This document shows positions 22,510 to 34,172 of a stretch of DNA of 64,000 nt, piece by piece; position 1 is the stretch's first letter; each line of letters begins with the position of its first letter. The notes beneath the pieces are model-generated. The model saw only the letters and a program-made list of their open reading frames with translations, was not told where the DNA came from and made no database searches. The position numbers and the translations under genes were made by a program. Source of the DNA: Spisula solida (taxonomy: Eukaryota; Mollusca; Bivalvia; Venerida; Mactridae); the NCBI GenBank assembly GCA_947247005.1, contig OX365960.1:16643533-16707532 (forward strand), given 5' to 3'.

Positions 22510-22575
22510 TGTAGTTAAACGAAATGTTGTCATACCGGTCGGTAACAGGAGGGTTCGGGTTCGATCACATGTCAT
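22510..22575 (+). repeat. Degenerate tRNA-like segment
   Basis: GCTTGTAGTTAAACG followed by GAGGGTTCGGGTTCGATCAC resembles an A-box/B-box pair of a tRNA-derived SINE. The acceptor stem does not form, so it is not called a tRNA. A short AGTG/GACC-type simple run follows at 22648-22672. Confidence 0.35.
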
Positions 22576-22975
22576 TATGTAACCAGCTCATTGAAATTGT
22601 ACTTGCCAACTATAATAGCTCTCTTGTTTGGGGTATATTAACCGATTGAGTGAGTGAGCGACCGACCGACCACACGTGCGAACGTGTGTGTGCGTTCATG
22701 TGTACATATTCACCATTTGACGAACTACGATCAGTAAAATTATCTGATAACCGTATTCACGGTAACGAATTACAAAATGTATTACAATACTAAAATGGGC
22801 CATGAATGAATCCTATTCGAACAGCATTGCTATTGATCACATAATGTAGATAAAAAGTCCGCAACTATTACTTTAATTATTCCATAGCTCCATACTGTGA
22901 GAAAAAATGACAAAATATGTCGGTATAAAAGTAGACAAGTGTTTCCGCACAGTTTTGTCAGACATATAATTATGT

Positions 22976-24262
22976 ATCGAACAACAATTGATCATATAGA
23001 TAGCTTACAGTCAAGCATTATCTTTGTTTGTGTGATTCATTTCTAAAGGCAGTGTTCGTGATGTTATTTACACATGTAAAACGACGTTTCGTCGAGAAAA
23101 AAGGATAAATTATTTACAAAATTACATTTTTGTCTAGCGACTTGCACAAAGGTGCTTACAAGTTAAATGTTCACCAATGTATATATCTTTCAGGTAACAG
23201 AAAAACTGCTATAGCTATTAGAAGACCGCTATAAATTTAGTTGTTAAAGTTTCTCATTCAAATGAAACACAACTCAATAAATCATTAATTTGTCAATTTC
23301 TTTTGTGAATGTTATGATCCTTGCAATTCGTTATCATGTTTCGAAGTAGATCTATAACACCATACAGTTTCGTACTGTGTACGTCAATGATAGTAATACA
23401 GCTCATTAAAAAGGTAAAACGACCTTGGAGATTGTATAAATTGTCCAATGTATCAATTAACGTTTACGTTAAGGTAAAAAACACATTTATTATCACTTGC
23501 AAGCGATGAAAACCTCTTTAAGCAGAAAGGCGACTGGTGCAAGTAGCATTGGTATTTTTAAGATAAAATCGAAGCGTTAGAATCGATACTTCAAAAGGAT
23601 ACTTCAGACGTTGCTGATGTCACCTGTATGAATTTAAAGGCATCGTACTATCTTCATCAACGCCAGCAAATAAAAACGATTGTAAGATCAACATCAATAG
23701 AAACCTGGGGGTGATTTGCATTTTACGTCTACTGCTCCGGACTAATTGACATAAACATTATGCCAGGGGGAGATCATTGTCCTGACAGGTCTGTTAGAAA
23801 ACATGACTGGAAATTAAGTCGGCAAAAGTGCCAATGTTTCCATTACTCTAAATAATCTGTTTTCTACCATCGAATAACTTGATACGCTGAAGTCTAAATA
23901 AAACCGTGAACTCAACGACGTTTTAAATAAAATTAATGTAAATTTCTACTTAGTCTGCATTATTCCCCTCTACTCACAGCTGTTTGTACTGAGAAATCTC
24001 AATAATACGATGAGAATCAGACTAGACCACCTATTAATGAACCTATACAGAGAAGGATCGTCTGCACAGAAGTCAATCATCTCTTCACATGTTCCTCCGA
24101 TATAACCGTAGATACAAATACAACGATATTCAAACTACCCACTTATACAATATGCGTCGTTAAGTCTTGGCTACGATATTTCATGAATAAGGAGCTGCGC
24201 AGGATGTTTGTTTCCAACTTCCAGGCCTCCCCTACAATAGTTGTATGTGTTCATTGCATACA
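22976..24262 (+). repeat. Dispersed 1.3-kb repeat R8, copy 1
   Basis: It aligns along its length to 29116-30400. Shared landmarks are AAGGCAGTGTTCGTGATG (23046), AAACGACGTTTCG (23079), AACGCCAGCA (23658), and CTTGGCTACGATAT followed by ATGAATAAGGAGC (24166-24197). Divergence is substantial, with many small indels. A frame starting at the shared ATGAATAAGGAG (24183) is present in both copies. Differences between them at codons 5, 6, 8, 13, 15, 17 and 18 all change the residue, so no protein constraint is visible. Confidence 0.65.
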
Positions 24263-24286
24263 CAAACATACATGTATATGTAGAAA

Positions 24287-24542
24287 CAGGCCTCGATCTC
24301 CCAAAGCATCTCAAGTAGAAATCTTATCTCAAATTGAGATTTTGCTCAAATTAGGGTCTGAGTTACAGACAAATCTGAAGTTGAAGTTCTTGACATTTTA
24401 CTGTAATAAACCCAAAATAATGTTTCTGTTTTGTAATACCAGTTTTGAGTCCAATCTCACATGGAAATTCACTAAACGAGGTGTGACAATATTTGAGCTG
24501 AGATTTTTCTCATATTGAGATGCTTTGGGAGATCGAGGCCTG
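24287..24542. mobile_element. Short MITE with 28-base inverted ends
   Basis: The left end CAGGCCTCGATCTCCCAAAG (continuing to 24314) is the exact reverse complement of 24515-24542. Inner words AATCTCAAAT/TTGAGATT extend the symmetry. Length is 256 bases. No convincing target duplication flanks it, so the superfamily is unassigned. It interrupts the distal edge of repeat R8. Confidence 0.75.
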
Positions 24543-24637
24543 GTGTTTTCAGGTGAAGAATTTTTAACGGATTTTATATGCTCACTGATTTAGGAATGTC
24601 ATTCAAAATTATTTTGCATCCAAGGTTTTTACAATAG

Positions 24638-25114
24638 GTCTACAATAACTACACGAATAATTGGTTCACCAATATAAAAAGTATCATAGGCTCCTCAGGT
24701 CACGGTATAAATAAGTTTAGGATGTATCGAACTTTTAAGGATGAATATGAGGTAGACAAATATTGTAAATTACTATTACCCCCTTAGCATCGATCTACCT
24801 TTTGTAAATTACGACTAGGGGTAGCTCCTATAAGGGTTGAAACTGGTAGATATGAAGGGTAACCAGAGGAGTCTAGAACGTGTCCGGTTTGTGCTAATGG
24901 TGTTATAGAAAACGAAGTATATATACTCTAGCAGTGCTCTGACTTTGATGATATAAGGCAAGAGTTATTGTCAAAATCAAATGAATTTAATGTTAATATT
25001 TACCACTTGTATGATCTTGAAAAATACTGTGTTCTGTTTTCAAATCTTGACTTGATACGTAGTTGCGCCAAAACCTGTTCTTTATTTACAAAGACGTCAA
25101 TTTGTATTGGCTAA
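24638..25114 (+). pseudogene. Non-LTR retrotransposon reverse transcriptase, C-terminal relic
   Basis: One frame, open from 24638 and ending at the TAA at 25112, reads like the region after the polymerase domain of invertebrate non-LTR elements. Visible landmarks are NKFRMYRTFK (about 24710), the word HRSTFCKLRLGVAPIRVETG (about 24785-24845), a Cys cluster TCPVCANGVIENE, and EKYCVLFSN followed by CAKTC. Three in-frame stops (24785, 24854 and 24929) kill it. Family assignment is from memory of such proteins and not from a search. The N-terminal endonuclease and most of the polymerase are absent, as expected for a 5'-truncated insertion. The likely 3' UTR runs on to about 25630. Confidence 0.8.
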
Positions 25115-25635
25115 ATAATAATACTTATAGTGGTACGTATTTTATATAAATTTGAACATGTGCTAAGCACATGTCCTGAAATCATTTTGGATCACAACTT
25201 ACTTTTTAAAATGTAAATAATGTCAAATTGTCTTAGTAAATTGTATATTGTCTTCTTATTTCTCACATAAAACACCTTCGTTAAACTACATAATTATGAT
25301 CTGATAAAAAGTAGATAATAGATTATATTTTCTTACACTCATTTTCTTATTAGTGCTATATTACCATATTTTCAAAATTCATTTTTACAAATGTCCTAGT
25401 GTTTTAATGCAGCTTTTATTGATATATTTACGTTGATGTTTTGGATTTAAACTATATGATTAAGTTATACTGTGTTAATATGTAGGATAATTATGTACCA
25501 CTGTCTCTTATATATCTGTTTAGAATGACAATGTATATTTATATAAATATATATAATTATATGGATTTTATGATGTTTTATAATACTTGTATATGTGCAT
25601 TGATGAGACAATAATAAAGAATAATATACATGTAT
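25115..25635 (+). mobile_element. Probable 3' UTR of the non-LTR element
   Basis: This very AT-rich noncoding stretch follows the reverse-transcriptase relic and ends in GAGACAATAATAAAGAATAA (about 25604-25623), which supplies an AATAAA-type signal. The right boundary is inferred; no clear target duplication was found because the 5' boundary is also uncertain. Confidence 0.5.
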
Positions 25636-25793
25636 TTCACGTTTGTGCTGTATTCGAATTTTTCGAAGGGTCTTCTGCTATGGAAAAAAAATTCGATAAA
25701 AGATTTTGATATGACCGGTACGTCTACCTTATTTTTTCTATCTTACTGGCAACAACGATATTTAGGTCCTGAACGTCCACATGCCAAATATAC

Positions 25794-26271
25794 TAGGGGT
25801 GACTATTGAGTCCATATTTGACTATTGCAATACTATTGCTATTGCTGAAAGTATTATTGCGATACTATTGTATTGCTAGAAACTATTGCAATACTATTGC
25901 AATAGTTATTGCGAAGATTTGAAAAAAACTATGTAAGATATCACTTTGTTGTACAACATACTAATGTACTATTTGTCGAAATGATTTAAAATGAATCGTA
26001 CAGAAATAGATTAATAAAATTTAACTATTGAATGTTTGCGATGTTGGTCCTTTGAGGCGTGTGGTTATTTAAAAATAGTTTTTTAACGAGAACATACGTT
26101 GTTTTGAATAAATAATAAACTTTATTTATAAAAAGGAAACTGTCGTAACTATCGATAGTTGAGCTAACTATCGGCGATAGTTATTGGATCGAGACTTTTA
26201 CTATCGATTCATACAATCGGGACACTCGGGATCGCAATGCATCGATATTTCGATGCAGCGTTCCACCCCTA
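25794..26271. mobile_element. hAT-type non-autonomous element
   Basis: The element begins TAGGGGTGA and ends TCCACCCCTA. It is flanked by a perfect 8-base target duplication AAATATAC at 25786-25793 and 26272-26279. An 8-base duplication and TAGGGGTG-type ends are typical of hAT transposons. The left half contains repeated words of the type ACTATTGCAATA (25825-25915). The right part contains palindromes AACTATCGATAGTT (26148-26161), AACTATCGGCGATAGTT (26167-26183) and GCATCGATATTTCGATGC (26239-26256). No transposase is present; the 103-codon frame starting at 26184 crosses the right end and is not coding. It is 478 bases long. Confidence 0.9.
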
Positions 26272-26629
26272 AAATATACCAACATTCTTGGTACTTAACA
26301 ACATTATGGACTTTTCGAATAATACTGTTTCACGTAACTCTATACACGCATGCTTTATTGATTTCTACTGATTTAGTAAACCGACAGTTGCGTGTTAGAT
26401 TGTCCTCGCTGTTTAAAAATATAGCATTTTGTAGACAATGGATGTACCAGGCCTTGAACGACCCTTATATGCTGAGCACCATGCAATATAACTAATTATT
26501 TAACGACTCTGGTTGATCATGACATGGGATGGCCCTCGCAACCCACTCAGATTCTAAGGGCTAGTTAAAAGCAGAACAAACTGTCACTAAATAAGATAAT
26601 GACAATCGGATTAGGAATGCATCACATAA

Positions 26630-26710
26630 ATACTTAAACAGCCGAGTACAGAAAACATAAAAAACAACAGATAACACAATCACACGACGCAATGCCAGAC
26701 CCAAAACTGA
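26630..26710 (+). repeat. Dispersed repeat R5, copy b
   Basis: It shares CAGCCGAG, GAAAACATAAAAAACA and ACACAATCACACGACGCAAT with the other R5 copies (16250, and 52920-53040 on the opposite strand). It sits just left of repeat R3 copy a. Confidence 0.6.
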
Positions 26711-26743
26711 AAGATAAATTGAACGTTTAGCCGTTAAAACATT

Positions 26744-28376
26744 CAGCTGACAAAAAGTCGAACATTGAAGTCCAATGAGTCAAAATGCTGAACGACCTAA
26801 TTAACACGGTTGCACTTTGGTGCAGTTATAATAGAATATAATATTAAATATAACATACATACCAATAGTTTACTCCCACTCACATGTAACTTACATCTGT
26901 ACATTAACAACCTAACTCCCACCCACACCCAAACACCCAGTTCATCGAACACATACAATTACTACCCATTCACTCGATCGTTCTAGATTTATAACGAACA
27001 CAAAATTCTAGTAAAATATTAACGTCACAAATTACCTTAATACCCTACCAAATATATAGAACGATATATATTTTTTAAAATCTCATTGCAAAACATAATG
27101 TCAACTCCATTGATATTATTTATGAAATAATTATACAAAAATTGCAGAACATGTATTAGGAAGGGGTGTAAAGAGACAAAAGTATATGGTCTGGTGTTTG
27201 TTATGAATCTGCGTGATCACGTCATGATATCGCGAAATTTTGGAACGGACCTGTCTGCTAAAAGGCGTTATCATTAAACGCAGTTCTGCTTCTAACCGAT
27301 CATTAAGGAATATTATCCTTAATTATTGATCAAATGCAACATTTTCCCTGATGACTATGGACTTGTTTCCCCTAAGTTATTTGCCAAATTACATTTTGTA
27401 TTTTAAACATGCATTTTGTCCATTTATTGTCTTAGATCGACAGAAAGAGAGATTTGTCTTAAAGGATTCAGACAAAGTCGACATGCTTATTCTTTCAAAT
27501 TGATGGTTTCTCTAGCAGTGTTTTGTTACCGTTTTTCTTAAAATTAATGCGAAAATAATCATAAAAATAGTGCGTTTATCTCCGTGCCATTAATCATCTT
27601 AGTCCTTAAAGTAAGAATTACGCCAATTTTAAAGGAAATTCATCTCTAGTGTTTAAATTAGTGCAATTTGTTGATTAAATTGTCACCGAACAATTCAAAA
27701 GCATTTTATTATATTGTAATTAAAATCAGGAAGTTGTTTATAACGTATGAAGCATTAAATGATATTTGGAACTTTAGAATAATTGTCCCCTACATTATAC
27801 TATTTTAAATCTAATAATTAAGAGTTGCAATTCCAGTTAGTTATAATGATCAAATTATGTACAACTAAATGCTATTTGTTCATAATGCATGTACGTTACA
27901 AACTAGTTAATTAAATAAATAAATTATTGGTTTAGCGAGATTGCTGGCATCCTTGCACTCTCGCTCTTTAACGATGACGGATCGGTTTAGTTTGCATGCG
28001 TGATTAAGAGTCTTACAAATGTGTAAATCTGAAAAATCTGTTCAAAAATGTGACAAAATTATGTAATGTCAATCCAATTAAACAGTTTTTCTGCGTTAGC
28101 TGTCTAGCTTGATATTTGACCTGCGTTTGACCACGTTAAAACCAATGAAATGTTTGCAAAAGAATTAGGAGAAAATGAATATTAACGTCCGATTTGTCTG
28201 AATATTCTATACTCAACACAAAAGATACCGCGAAAAAATTACATTTCTGTTAAACTTGTCAACGGAATGTACAGTATGTACACACAGACATCTGCTATTC
28301 ACGTTTCTCTTGGTGCATAGTGTATTCCATATTAATTATATTGCATGAATTAACTGTTTTACCTTAATGTGACCCG
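26744..28376 (+). repeat. Repeat R3, copy a (internally deleted)
   Basis: It aligns to 31205-33248 and 33725-35470: start AGCTGACAAAAAGTCGAA, then a C-rich stretch (26875-26945), AACATGCATTTTGTCCATTTA (27408), GACAAAGTCGACATGC (27471), and GATTGCTGGCATCC (27939). It ends near TTAATGTGACC (28366). Compared with copies b and c it lacks the left part (from 30755) and the segment with the ribozyme-like core. It encodes no long frame. Confidence 0.75.
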
Positions 28377-29115
28377 GGACAAATGTGGATGTGTAAGAAT
28401 AATACCGCGCATGGAAATTAGGTACCGAAATTAGCTACCTTGGTAGAAATAAAACGAAAATAACAAGAAATATCTTTTAAAGATATATACAGCGTTAAGT
28501 TAATGACATACCGCGGTTGTTACATTTATTTTTTCAATACATTTTCGAATGACGTCAAGTAGTCTTAGAAACGAAAATGTAAATCCGCCACTCACAAATA
28601 TATCGAAGCAGAAAAACTATGTGAGAGACATTTAATTGATGTCAAGACGTTTAATGAACATGGTCACAGACCCTGCTAATTATGCATGCTGTTTTACAAG
28701 ATACTAAATAATGACATTATTAATTCATTCAGTATCACAGTACAACGTACACATGTATTCATGTGATCAGACCCTTTTTCCAACAACCTTATGTGTTTAG
28801 AAGTTTCAACCAACTCAAAACAATAGTACTTTAAACTTGTTTACATTGATTGACCGATCTTCGAGATAACCTGAAGCAGACTGTATTGATGGCGTATTTG
28901 TGAAGCCCTCTTATAGTAGCTACCATAGCTAGGTTACATGTATTCCTTTTTCACCGGGCTAGTAAGAGATCGCATAACGTTCAGCACTGTAATATACAGT
29001 TGTACACAGCACGACTAAACTTATCGTATAACAGACATGCGAGGGTAGTACTATAGGTTTCGTACAAGAGAAAAATGCAATGATTTAAAATCGGGCATAG
29101 CGTTTGTGAAAAACT
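28377..29115. other. Intergenic DNA, nothing recognised
   Basis: No coding region, hairpin or repeat partner detected between R3 copy a and R8 copy 2. Confidence 0.4.
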
Positions 29116-30400
29116 ATCGAACTAAAATTGATCCGCTAGATGGCTTATCGTCAAGCATTTGCTTTGTATGTGTGATTTGTTTCTTAAGGGCAGTGTTCGT
29201 GATGGCAGTTATAAATGAAAAACGACGTTTCGCCGAGAACAAGTGCTAAATAATTTACAAGATTAAGTTCGTATCTAGCGGCTCATCGAATGTGTTTTAA
29301 CAGATGTATGTTCTTCAACGCATCTATCTACCTTGTAACAGTAAATTTAGATTCAAGCAGCGATTGATCAATTTAACTCAGTTTAATCATGGACAAATTG
29401 AACTTGCACGTATTGAAGAAAAACTGCTAATGCTATTTGAACACTACTGCAAATTGAGTTGTTGATGTGTCACATTAAACTGAAACACAACTCCATAAAT
29501 CTTTGATGTGTCAATTGTTTTTGTGTATGTTGTGATCCTTGGAAGTCGTTGTAATTATGTAATTATTTTATTCAAGTAAAACACCTTACAGCTTCGTACT
29601 GTGTACATCAGCGATAATAATACACTTGATTAAAATGGATAAACGACTTCAGAGTCAATTGTCGCCTGTATCAATTAACGCTTCCGTGAAAGACAAATAT
29701 ACATTTATTTTAACTGGCAAGCGCAGAAAACCTCGCCGTCAACTAGATAGGCGTCTGATGCAAGTAGCTTTGGCGTTTTAAGGATAAAATCTCACCGTTC
29801 GTATCGATACTTCAAACAGATACTTCAGACGACGCTGATATTGATTACTATTGACATCAACGCCAGCACATATAAAGGATTATAAGATCAACACCAATAA
29901 GGACCAGACGGATGATGTGCATTTTACTAACAGCAAACGTCTGCTGCTCCGGACACATTGACATTAGCAGTATGCCGAGGGAAATTTATTGTCGTGCAAC
30001 AACTCTTTGGGAACATAATTGGAAATTAAGTCGACAGAAACGCCAATGTCTAGATTACCTTGAATAATCTATTTCTACCATAGAATAAATTGATACGTTG
30101 AATTCTAAGTGATACCGTCAATTCAACGAAGCTATTAAATACAATTAATGAAAACGTCTACTTAGTCTGCATTATCAATTTATTACTCCACTACTCACAC
30201 CAGCGTGTACTTATGAATCAATATACATTTGTACATCTAAAACGATCCGAATCAGACTAGACTACCTTTTAATGCATCTATCAATGCCCATCGTCGCTTT
30301 TTTAAGTCTTGGCTACAATATCATATGAATAAGGAGCCGCACAGGGTGTTTGTTTCCAACATGCAGACCTCCACTAAAATTAGTTCATTGTATATGAAAA
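29116..30400 (+). repeat. Dispersed 1.3-kb repeat R8, copy 2
   Basis: Diverged partner of 22976-24262. Near the right end a 62-codon frame (30325-30513) begins at the shared ATGAATAAGGAG. It continues past the homologous part with a polar, Glu-rich stretch (LTEREHELEEAQ), ending at GTGAG that could be a donor site. Because the shared part shows no protein conservation between copies, I do not call it a gene. Confidence 0.65.
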
Positions 30401-30754
30401 CGACCACAATTACCAGACAAATTGCCCAACACTTAACAGAACGAGAACATGAACTTGAGGAAGCACAAGCTGTCTTGTGCGCATGCGTGAAGTTTCAAAA
30501 TCGTATTAGGTGAGAAGAAACATGATATGTATTTCCAATGATCGCATATAAAAGTTAATTAATGAAAATAAACATAATATTAGTTTAAAAAATAGATATC
30601 TTATAACGTTTTTATTCTTTTGCCTGAATAAAAAGTGAGTGGGGAACGGCACAATTGTAAAGTATATGGGTGTACAATAAGTCACTACAATTGTTCAAAT
30701 GCATATATTTATATAAAATATGTAGTGCATGATTTAGTTAAAAGGCTGTCGACC
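30401..30754. other. Intergenic DNA, nothing recognised
   Basis: AT-rich spacer between R8 copy 2 and R3 copy b. Confidence 0.4.
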
Positions 30755-33248
30755 CCTATACTTTTATTTGACAAAACTGATGTTCTATAATTATGATTCT
30801 CCTTTTTTCCCAATTATAAATAATTTTCGATTGTTAGATATTGTTTGACGTTCATTTGAAAATCACACTTTTTGGAAAGTGGCTGGGGTAACTATATATC
30901 ATGTACAAATATTAAATTTGTTCACCAGGCAGCCGATATTGAGACTGACCACGAATGACCACTGAACACCTTAATACCTCGCATTGATTAAAAGGTGTTT
31001 AATATAATACAAATCTTAACATGAATTTGATGGTGTCAATTATGGAAGAAATAGATAAAATGAACAAAACTCAATGGTTGGTCATTAGAAAGCCATTTAT
31101 CAAAAAAAACGAGCCTAGTGACATATAATTTTTATGATTTCAAATTCTGTTTAGATGATTTTTCTGTCATTTTACCACCTTAACCCCTGAAAGGTCAAGT
31201 TTCAGCTGACAAAAAGTCGAAAGTCAAAGTCCCAACTTTCAAAAAGCTTAAAGACCTAGCTTATACGATTGCTTTAAAGAAATATAACATTTTTGAACTT
31301 ATCTGACAATGACCCCATGTGATGGCATCATGCCGTAATGTGACAACATCCCTCCAATTTTAGTACTTAGGGAAGCATTTTGGAGAGTGTATCTTCATTT
31401 TTCATGAAGAAGACGTTAGTGTAAAGCCGAATCGTTGGTGAAAATAAAATGAATACCTTATCCGTTGTTAAAGTTGTTAGTTCCAAATATTTATTTATTG
31501 TATTCAAATGAAATATAACATATATACCAATGTTCTATTCCCTCTCTCACTAACTTACATTTGCACACCAACATCCAACTTACACACCCTCACTCCCACA
31601 AACACCTAAGCATTCAAGTCATCGAAAACATTCAATTACTACCAATTCACACAATCGACCTAATCACCACAATTTATTCCTTGAAATAACGAGATACCAA
31701 TTTGGTAGTGTCAAGCATAACACATTCCATTTAGGTTTCATTAGCTCCACTACACACAGACGACATTCATTGCTGAGAGAAGTTGTTTCTGTCAATTTCA
31801 AACACTGAGAGTAGCCATCAAATCAAGGCAGTAGAAATTGCACTAATCATGGAGCACCTTCTGGATTGATTATGTACTCAAAATGCTAGTAAGATATGTA
31901 CGTCACAAAGACATTTAATACCGTGCCTAATATATAAAATGTATATTTATAAAAAAATTAATTGCACAAAATAATGTCAACTACCTTAATTTAATTTATG
32001 AAACAACTATATAAATAGTGCAGAGCCGATGTATGTGTCAGAGATGGGTGTAATGAGAGATAAGAAGGTGTTCTGTAATTTGTTATGAATCTGCGTGATC
32101 ACGTGATATCGCGAGATTTTAGTAACGGAACTGTCTGCTAAAAGATATTACTACACGCCGTTCTGAATCTAACCGACCATTTAGGAATATTGACATTAAA
32201 CATTGATCAAATGCAATATTTTCCGTGATAACTATGGATTTTTTCTTTTCCCTTCCAAGTTCGTTACCCAATTACATTGGTTTTTATATTCAAACATGCA
32301 TTTTGTCCATTTATTGTCTTAGGTCGACAGGAAGGGAGATTTGTCTTAAAGGATTCAGACAAAGTCGACATGCTTATTCTTTCAAATTGATGGTTTCTCT
32401 AGCAGTGTTTTGTTTCCATTTGTCTTAAAATTAATGCGAAAATAATCATAGAAATAGTGCGTTTAACTCCGTGCCATTAATCATCGTAGTCCTTAAAGTA
32501 AGAATTACGCCAATTTTAAAGAAAATTCATCTCTAGTATTTTAATTAGTGCAATTGCGTTGATTTAATTGTCACCGAACAAATCAAAAGCAATTAAGTAT
32601 ACTGTGATTAAAATAAGGAAGTTGTTTATTACGTATGGAGCATTTAATGATATTTGGAACTTCCGATTAATTATCCCCCTAAATTATACTATTTTAAATT
32701 TAATAATAAAATGTTAGTTATAATGATCAAATTATGTACAACTTAATGCCACGTGTTCATTATGCATGTATGTTACAAACTAGGTAATTAAATAAATAAA
32801 TTATTGGTTTAGCGAGATTGCTGGCATCCTCGCACTCTCGCTCTTTAACGATGACGGATCGGTTTAGTTTGCATGCGTGATAGAGTTCATTATAAATGTG
32901 TAAATCTGAATAATATGTTTAAAAATGTGACAAAATTATGTAAAATCAATCCAATTAAACAGTTTTTCAGCATTAGCTGTCTAGCTTGATATTTGACCTG
33001 CTTTTGACCACTTTAATAACCAATGAAATGATTGCAAAAAAGATAGGAGAAAATAAATATTAAGGTCCGGTTGGTCAGAACATGCTATACTCATCACGAA
33101 AGATACAACGAAGTTTTTTACATTTCTGTTAAACTTGTAAACGGGGTGTACGGTAGATACACACAGACGTCTGTTGGTCACGTTTCTCTTGGTTCTTAGT
33201 GTATTCCATATTAATTTTATTATTAACTGTTTGACTTTAATGTGACCC
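30755..33248 (+). repeat. Repeat R3, copy b
   Basis: The unit starts near CCCCTATACTTTTATTTGAC and ends at TTAATGTGACCCC, where copy c begins with the same starting words (CCCCTATTTTTTTATTTAAC). Copies b and c are thus arranged head to tail with a period of about 2.5 kb. Landmarks include TTTTTGGAAAGTGGCTGGGG (30870), GTCATTAGAAAGCC (31081), AAATAACGAGATA (31683), and ATCTGCGTGATCACGTGATA (32089). No protein of significant length is encoded. Confidence 0.8.
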
Positions 33249-33968
33249 CTATTTTTTTATTTAACCAAACTGATGTTCTATAATTTTGATTCTCATTTTC
33301 TTTTTAATTTTAAATAATTTTCGATTGTAAGATATTTTTTGACTTTCATTTGAAAATCACACTTTTTGGAAAGTGGCTGGGGTAACCATTTATCATGTAC
33401 AAATATTGAATTTGTTCACCAGGCAGCCGACATTGAGACAAAGGCCAATAAGAAAGACCATTGAACACTCACAATAGCATGCATTGTTTAAAAGGGGTTT
33501 AATATAATACAAACCTTAAAATGAACTTGATGGTGTCATATATGCAAGAAATGGATAAAATGAACAAAACTCAATGGTTGGTCATTAGAAAGCCATGCAT
33601 CTAAAAAACGAGCCTGGTGACATCTCAATTTTATGATTTCAAAGTACTTTTGATGATTTTTCTTTCATTTTAAGATATTTCGGAGAAAATTCTATCGTTA
33701 GATTAAAGACGTACTATCTTAACCCCTGAAAAGTAAATTTTCGGCTGATCAAAAGTTGAACGTCAAAGTCCGAACTTTCAAAAAGCTGAAAGACCTAGTT
33801 TATACGATTGCACTTGCAGTATAAATAGAAACTTTAAAGGAATATAACATTTTTAGAACTGACAATGACCCCATGTGATGGCAAATACCGTCATGTGACA
33901 AAGTCCCTCAAATTTTAGTACTTAGGGAAGCATTTTGGAGAGTTTATTTTCATTTTTCATGCATTACC

Positions 33969-33997
33969 CTGATGAAGGCTTTAGAGTAAAGCCGAAA
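33969..33997 (+). ncRNA. Hammerhead-ribozyme-like core (candidate)
   Basis: CTGATGA at 33969-33975 is followed by a 6-base-pair stem GGCTTT/AAAGCC with loop AGAGT, then GAAA at 33994-33997. This is the conserved core and stem II of a hammerhead ribozyme. Penelope-like and related retroelements are known to carry such motifs. I could not find convincing partners for stems I and III, so cleavage activity is unproven. In copy b (about 31404-31432) the core is mutated to TGAAGA and GAAT. Confidence 0.35.
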
Positions 33998-34154
33998 CGT
34001 TGGTGAAAATAAATTGAATATCTTATCCTTTGTTTAAGTTGTTAGTTCCAAATATTGATTTATTGTTTTCATATGAAATATAACACCTATACCAATTTTC
34101 TATTCCCTCTCTCAATTACTTACATTTGTACATCAACAACCAACTATCACACCC

Positions 34155-34172
34155 TCTCTCACACACACACAC
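34155..34172. repeat. Short CT/AC microsatellite
   Basis: CTCTCACACACACACAC inside repeat R3 copy c; the equivalent C-rich stretches at 26880 and 31550 are less regular. Confidence 0.7.
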
